Below are positions 61,001-64,000 of a DNA stretch of 64,000 bases, in pieces. Both the position numbers and the translations under genes were made by a program. The notes below the pieces were generated by a model. It had not been told where the DNA came from. It searched no databases and saw nothing but the letters and a program-made list of their open reading frames with translations. This stretch comes from Antennarius striatus (lineage: Eukaryota; Chordata; Actinopteri; Lophiiformes; Antennariidae). Positions within the stretch are counted from its first letter, which is position 1. Every line of letters starts with the position of its first letter. The DNA lies in NCBI RefSeq assembly GCF_040054535.1, contig NC_090785.1, forward strand, positions 17,795,001 to 17,859,000. Reading direction: 5' to 3'.

Positions 61001-63416
61001 TTCTGCACCACTGCACAATTTGGATTGATGTAAGAGGAGTTAAAGTAATGAACACAAAATCTGAGCCATAAAATCAAGCAAATGCACTGAAGTTGCAGAG
61101 ACTAAGAAATATCATCGACAAATTTGATTCCTCGTGGCTTTCTGACTCAAGCTCAATGTGTGGTGTGGTGTTTTTTTTTGGCAGGTTCGCCTTTAAGAAA
61201 TCATCCATCCATGTCACAGAGTGGTGACGACAGACTTCTATCTAGAGAAAAGAAAAACTATTTTTGAAAGAGTCCTCAGTGCCTCTCGATCCTCGCTGTT
61301 AAGGGTGAACTTGAGGATAACATAAGAGTGCTTCAGTTTCAATGTGGGTGTGCGCCTCGTTGGAGGGCAACTGGAAGTTTGAATGTAATGGGGGGTGGGG
61401 GGGGGGCATTTAGAGATGCTTGCAATGCCAATTGCGATATGTCTTTGAGTGGAATGGTTTTCTTGGCTGTTTTTCATCAAGGTTTTTATCCTCTTGTACC
61501 CTCTACTGAAAGAGGACTGAGTCATAGCAGTCAAGGAAGCAGGTGGGTGGGAGGCACACGGTGGGTGGGGTGAGGAAAAAGCTAGAGGATGTGGGATCTA
61601 GTTGGTTTGGGTAAAGGGAGCTGAGGGTGTGGAACACGAGGAAAAAAAAATATGAATGGTGAGAAACATTGATCTATTTCACTACCTGGTGGTCATCGTT
61701 CAAATAAACACTCACTGCGTGCTAAAGGATGTTTCACATCGCCGGGCTCGAATGTGAATATCACAAAGCTTAATAAACTTGTGAGAATTTAGAGGAAGAA
61801 ATTAATTTAGATGACAAGCAGGAGGGAAACTCGACTAAACTGGCCATCGGCTTTATTTATCTGGTGTCACATTTTATTGGAGCAGCACACGTCAACTTGA
61901 GGCTTTTGTTTTCATTTTGTTCTGTGACTGCTGATGAAAGAACAGATTAAGAAATGTGGAAGAAAAAAAAAACCTTGTTTGATAAAGCTGTCAAACCTGT
62001 ATGAGATTTTTTTAAAATGATACCGAGGAGGCGAGACGGGAGACACACACCGATGATATATTCTGTTTGTCTCGGTGAGTTTGAAAGTGTTTGCTGAGGG
62101 TGAGCGGGTGGGCAGGCCACTAGGAAAATTGATGTGCACGCTCCTGCAAATGTGAGTGTGTGCGCTCCTGTTCCAACATCACTGCTGTCGTCACTGCAGC
62201 CACCTCTCAGTGACTCCCCTGTGGCCCGACAACCTCCCACGCTCTTCACATCAACTCCCCTGCTCCTTTACCCTTGCTTTACCTATAGCCTTGCCCCACT
62301 CACCCCCCAACCCCCACTAACCACACTATGGATTCCATCTCCTGCTCAACTGTATTTTCTCATCTATCCATCTCTGTCCACTATCTTTCCCCTCTGATTT
62401 CACCCACCTCTCCTTTTTCTCTCTCTGTGCTTGTTTTCATCTCTCGCCCCCTCATTTGCTGTGTGGGTCTTCCCTATCTTTCGTCATGCTCGATGCCTCC
62501 ACCGTGGCTGCCTGTCTCTGTCTCTATGGAAACCCCGAGTGGACAAGAGTGGCTCAGAGGTCTGTGAGAAGCTGATACAGACCCTATTAGATCACACACA
62601 CTCTCTCTCTCTTTCCCAGAGAGCCACATACTTCCATCCTTGCACACACAGGTGCAAGCCAACACTGTGTGTAAATTGGTGGTGTGTGACAGTGCCATTA
62701 CCTGCCATCACATGGGCACCCACTGTGGAAAGAGATGCCTCATCTCCCTTGTGCTCACCACTTATCAATGTGTGAAGAGGGGGGGGGAGGGATGGAGCAC
62801 TATTGTTTCATTACACTGTAGGTCTGTTCAATTACTAGATGGAGAAAGGGACCACCTGATGCTGCCTCTGTAAATTTATTCCCATCTGAACACACACAAA
62901 CGCACGCATACACAGACTTGTGACTGGCCCCTTCCTCGCTTTTCTCCCCCCTTTCAGTCTCACACCTCATGAACCGTATTTTCATCACATTTACACATTG
63001 TTGAGAGCGCTGTGTTGCGTAGACTGTGCGTCACACGGGTCCTAGCACGTTTAAAGGATTGGTGATTTGCAATAAGCAGCATCACACGGAGAGAAATTTC
63101 ATAGGTTTGCATTGCACCTCTGGATGTCATCGTGATTTGATGGTCACGCCTAAGTGGATCATAGCAGAGCGCAATCGAGGGATGGATAAGTAAGGGGCAC
63201 ACCTTGTCATTCAGGGTAAATATGGAATGGAAAAGAATAAGAATGGGGGCCAAAACACAAGAAATAGTGGGGCTTCAATTTGTTCAAGTTCAAGGTATTT
63301 GCTTTTCGAAGGAATTACATTTCTCGCATCTTTGTTGAGCACGAGCCGCAACAGCGGTAGAAGAGGGTGATGACGAGAAATGAATGAATAAATGAACAGC
63401 TTTGTTGGGTTTCCTC
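58053..63416. other. Gene-free stretch
   Basis: No gene recognised. It contains G-runs at 58421-58456, C-runs at 58558-58585 and 58685-58707, and a G-run at 61389-61406, all with G-quadruplex potential. Repeat-poor sequence at 60860-61130 and 62980-63200 may be conserved non-coding DNA. Overlapping open frames near 60.2-60.5 kb on both strands match nothing I know. Confidence 0.5.
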
Positions 63417-64000
63417 TTTATTTTATCAAAATGTACATGAATAAAATACAACAAAGGACTACATTAAAGAAGTGATTAAAACGGGCAGCAATAACAGGGG
63501 TCAACAACTGAACACACACCCAAACAAGCCCCAGGCCCACCCCATTAACACCCACAGTGCAGTGAGATAAAGACATGCCAATGATGTCCCACATTTAGGC
63601 ACTTGATTTTCCCTACCGAACCATCTTTGGTCATAGTTGCTGTCGCACGGCTTTGAACTTAGAATCAAAAAGGTTTCACGTGGATTTGAACTTGTTTCAT
63701 GTCGTTTGTGATGCTGTGAATTTAAGGATGCTGACCCATGCTGAGGGGAGTCACGAGTTTAAATGTAAAGCCTTTGCTTGAAGCAGATCTACACTTGCTG
63801 TAGTTGTAGGTGACCCAAAGATGGTTGTAACCTGACCACCTCCATAGAGTGAACTTTAGCATAATAAAAATCAACACTAGATGATACAGTACGTCACATG
63901 ATTACAGAAAAGACTCCACGAGGGAAAGGAATCAAGCACTACATTTTAACACAATTTACCTGAAAACAATGCTGTGTATCTGCACACGATATATTGTGAG
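63417..64000 (-). other. Possible 3' UTR of a minus-strand gene beyond the window
   Basis: A minus-strand AATAAA lies at 63423-63418 (plus-strand CTTTATTTTATC), with GT/T-rich sequence to its left. To its right the sequence is repeat-free and without a coding frame, as expected of a 3' UTR. The gene body would lie beyond position 64000. This is inference from one signal and composition. Confidence 0.25.

Overview
The window looks like nuclear DNA of a teleost fish, probably a percomorph. It carries vertebrate multi-exon genes with GT-AG introns that are mostly short, very long CA/GT microsatellites, a teleost-type tRNA-derived SINE, an RTE-clade LINE and several small non-autonomous DNA transposons. 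I rebuilt five host genes by joining exons so that reading frame and splice sites both agree. No tRNA, rRNA, CRISPR or prokaryotic feature was seen.

Layout. Positions 1-19,400 hold no recognisable gene, only microsatellites, a SINE, a small DNA transposon, several perfect hairpins and possible conserved non-coding blocks. tmem182 (19,405-23,639, minus, 5 exons) is followed after about 0.7 kb by slc9a2, the NHE2 sodium/proton exchanger (24,363-30,248, minus, 13 coding exons). A gap of about 8.6 kb contains an RTE retrotransposon with an open ORF (32,878-36,012, minus) between two AAT microsatellites. tasl, the SLC15A4-IRF5 adaptor (38,899-39,857, minus, 2 exons), comes next, then sh3bgrl (41,822-51,217, minus, 4 exons). 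An HMGN nucleosome-binding protein gene (52,453-54,670, plus, 6 exons) is divergent from sh3bgrl across a CpG-rich interval of about 1.2 kb. The last 8.4 kb has no recognisable gene; a poly(A) signal near 63,420 on the minus strand may mark the end of a gene lying beyond the window.

Context. From memory of human gene order, SLC9A2-(MFSD9)-TMEM182 lie together on 2q12, and HMGN5-SH3BGRL lie head to head on Xq21. The window therefore joins two blocks that are separate in mammals, with tasl between them. The genes do not form a pathway: the set comprises a membrane regulator of muscle (tmem182), an epithelial ion exchanger (slc9a2), an endolysosomal innate-immune adaptor (tasl), a small thioredoxin-fold adaptor (sh3bgrl) and a chromatin protein (HMGN).

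Most notable: the open RTE element; a (TG)n tract of about 52 units directly against the 3' splice site of slc9a2 exon 9; a set of young-looking perfect palindromes with loops of 1-9 nt; the fish tasl with its C-terminal pLxIS-type motif; and a tmem182 stop codon lying inside its own AATAAA hexamer. I found no convincing previously undescribed multi-gene system.
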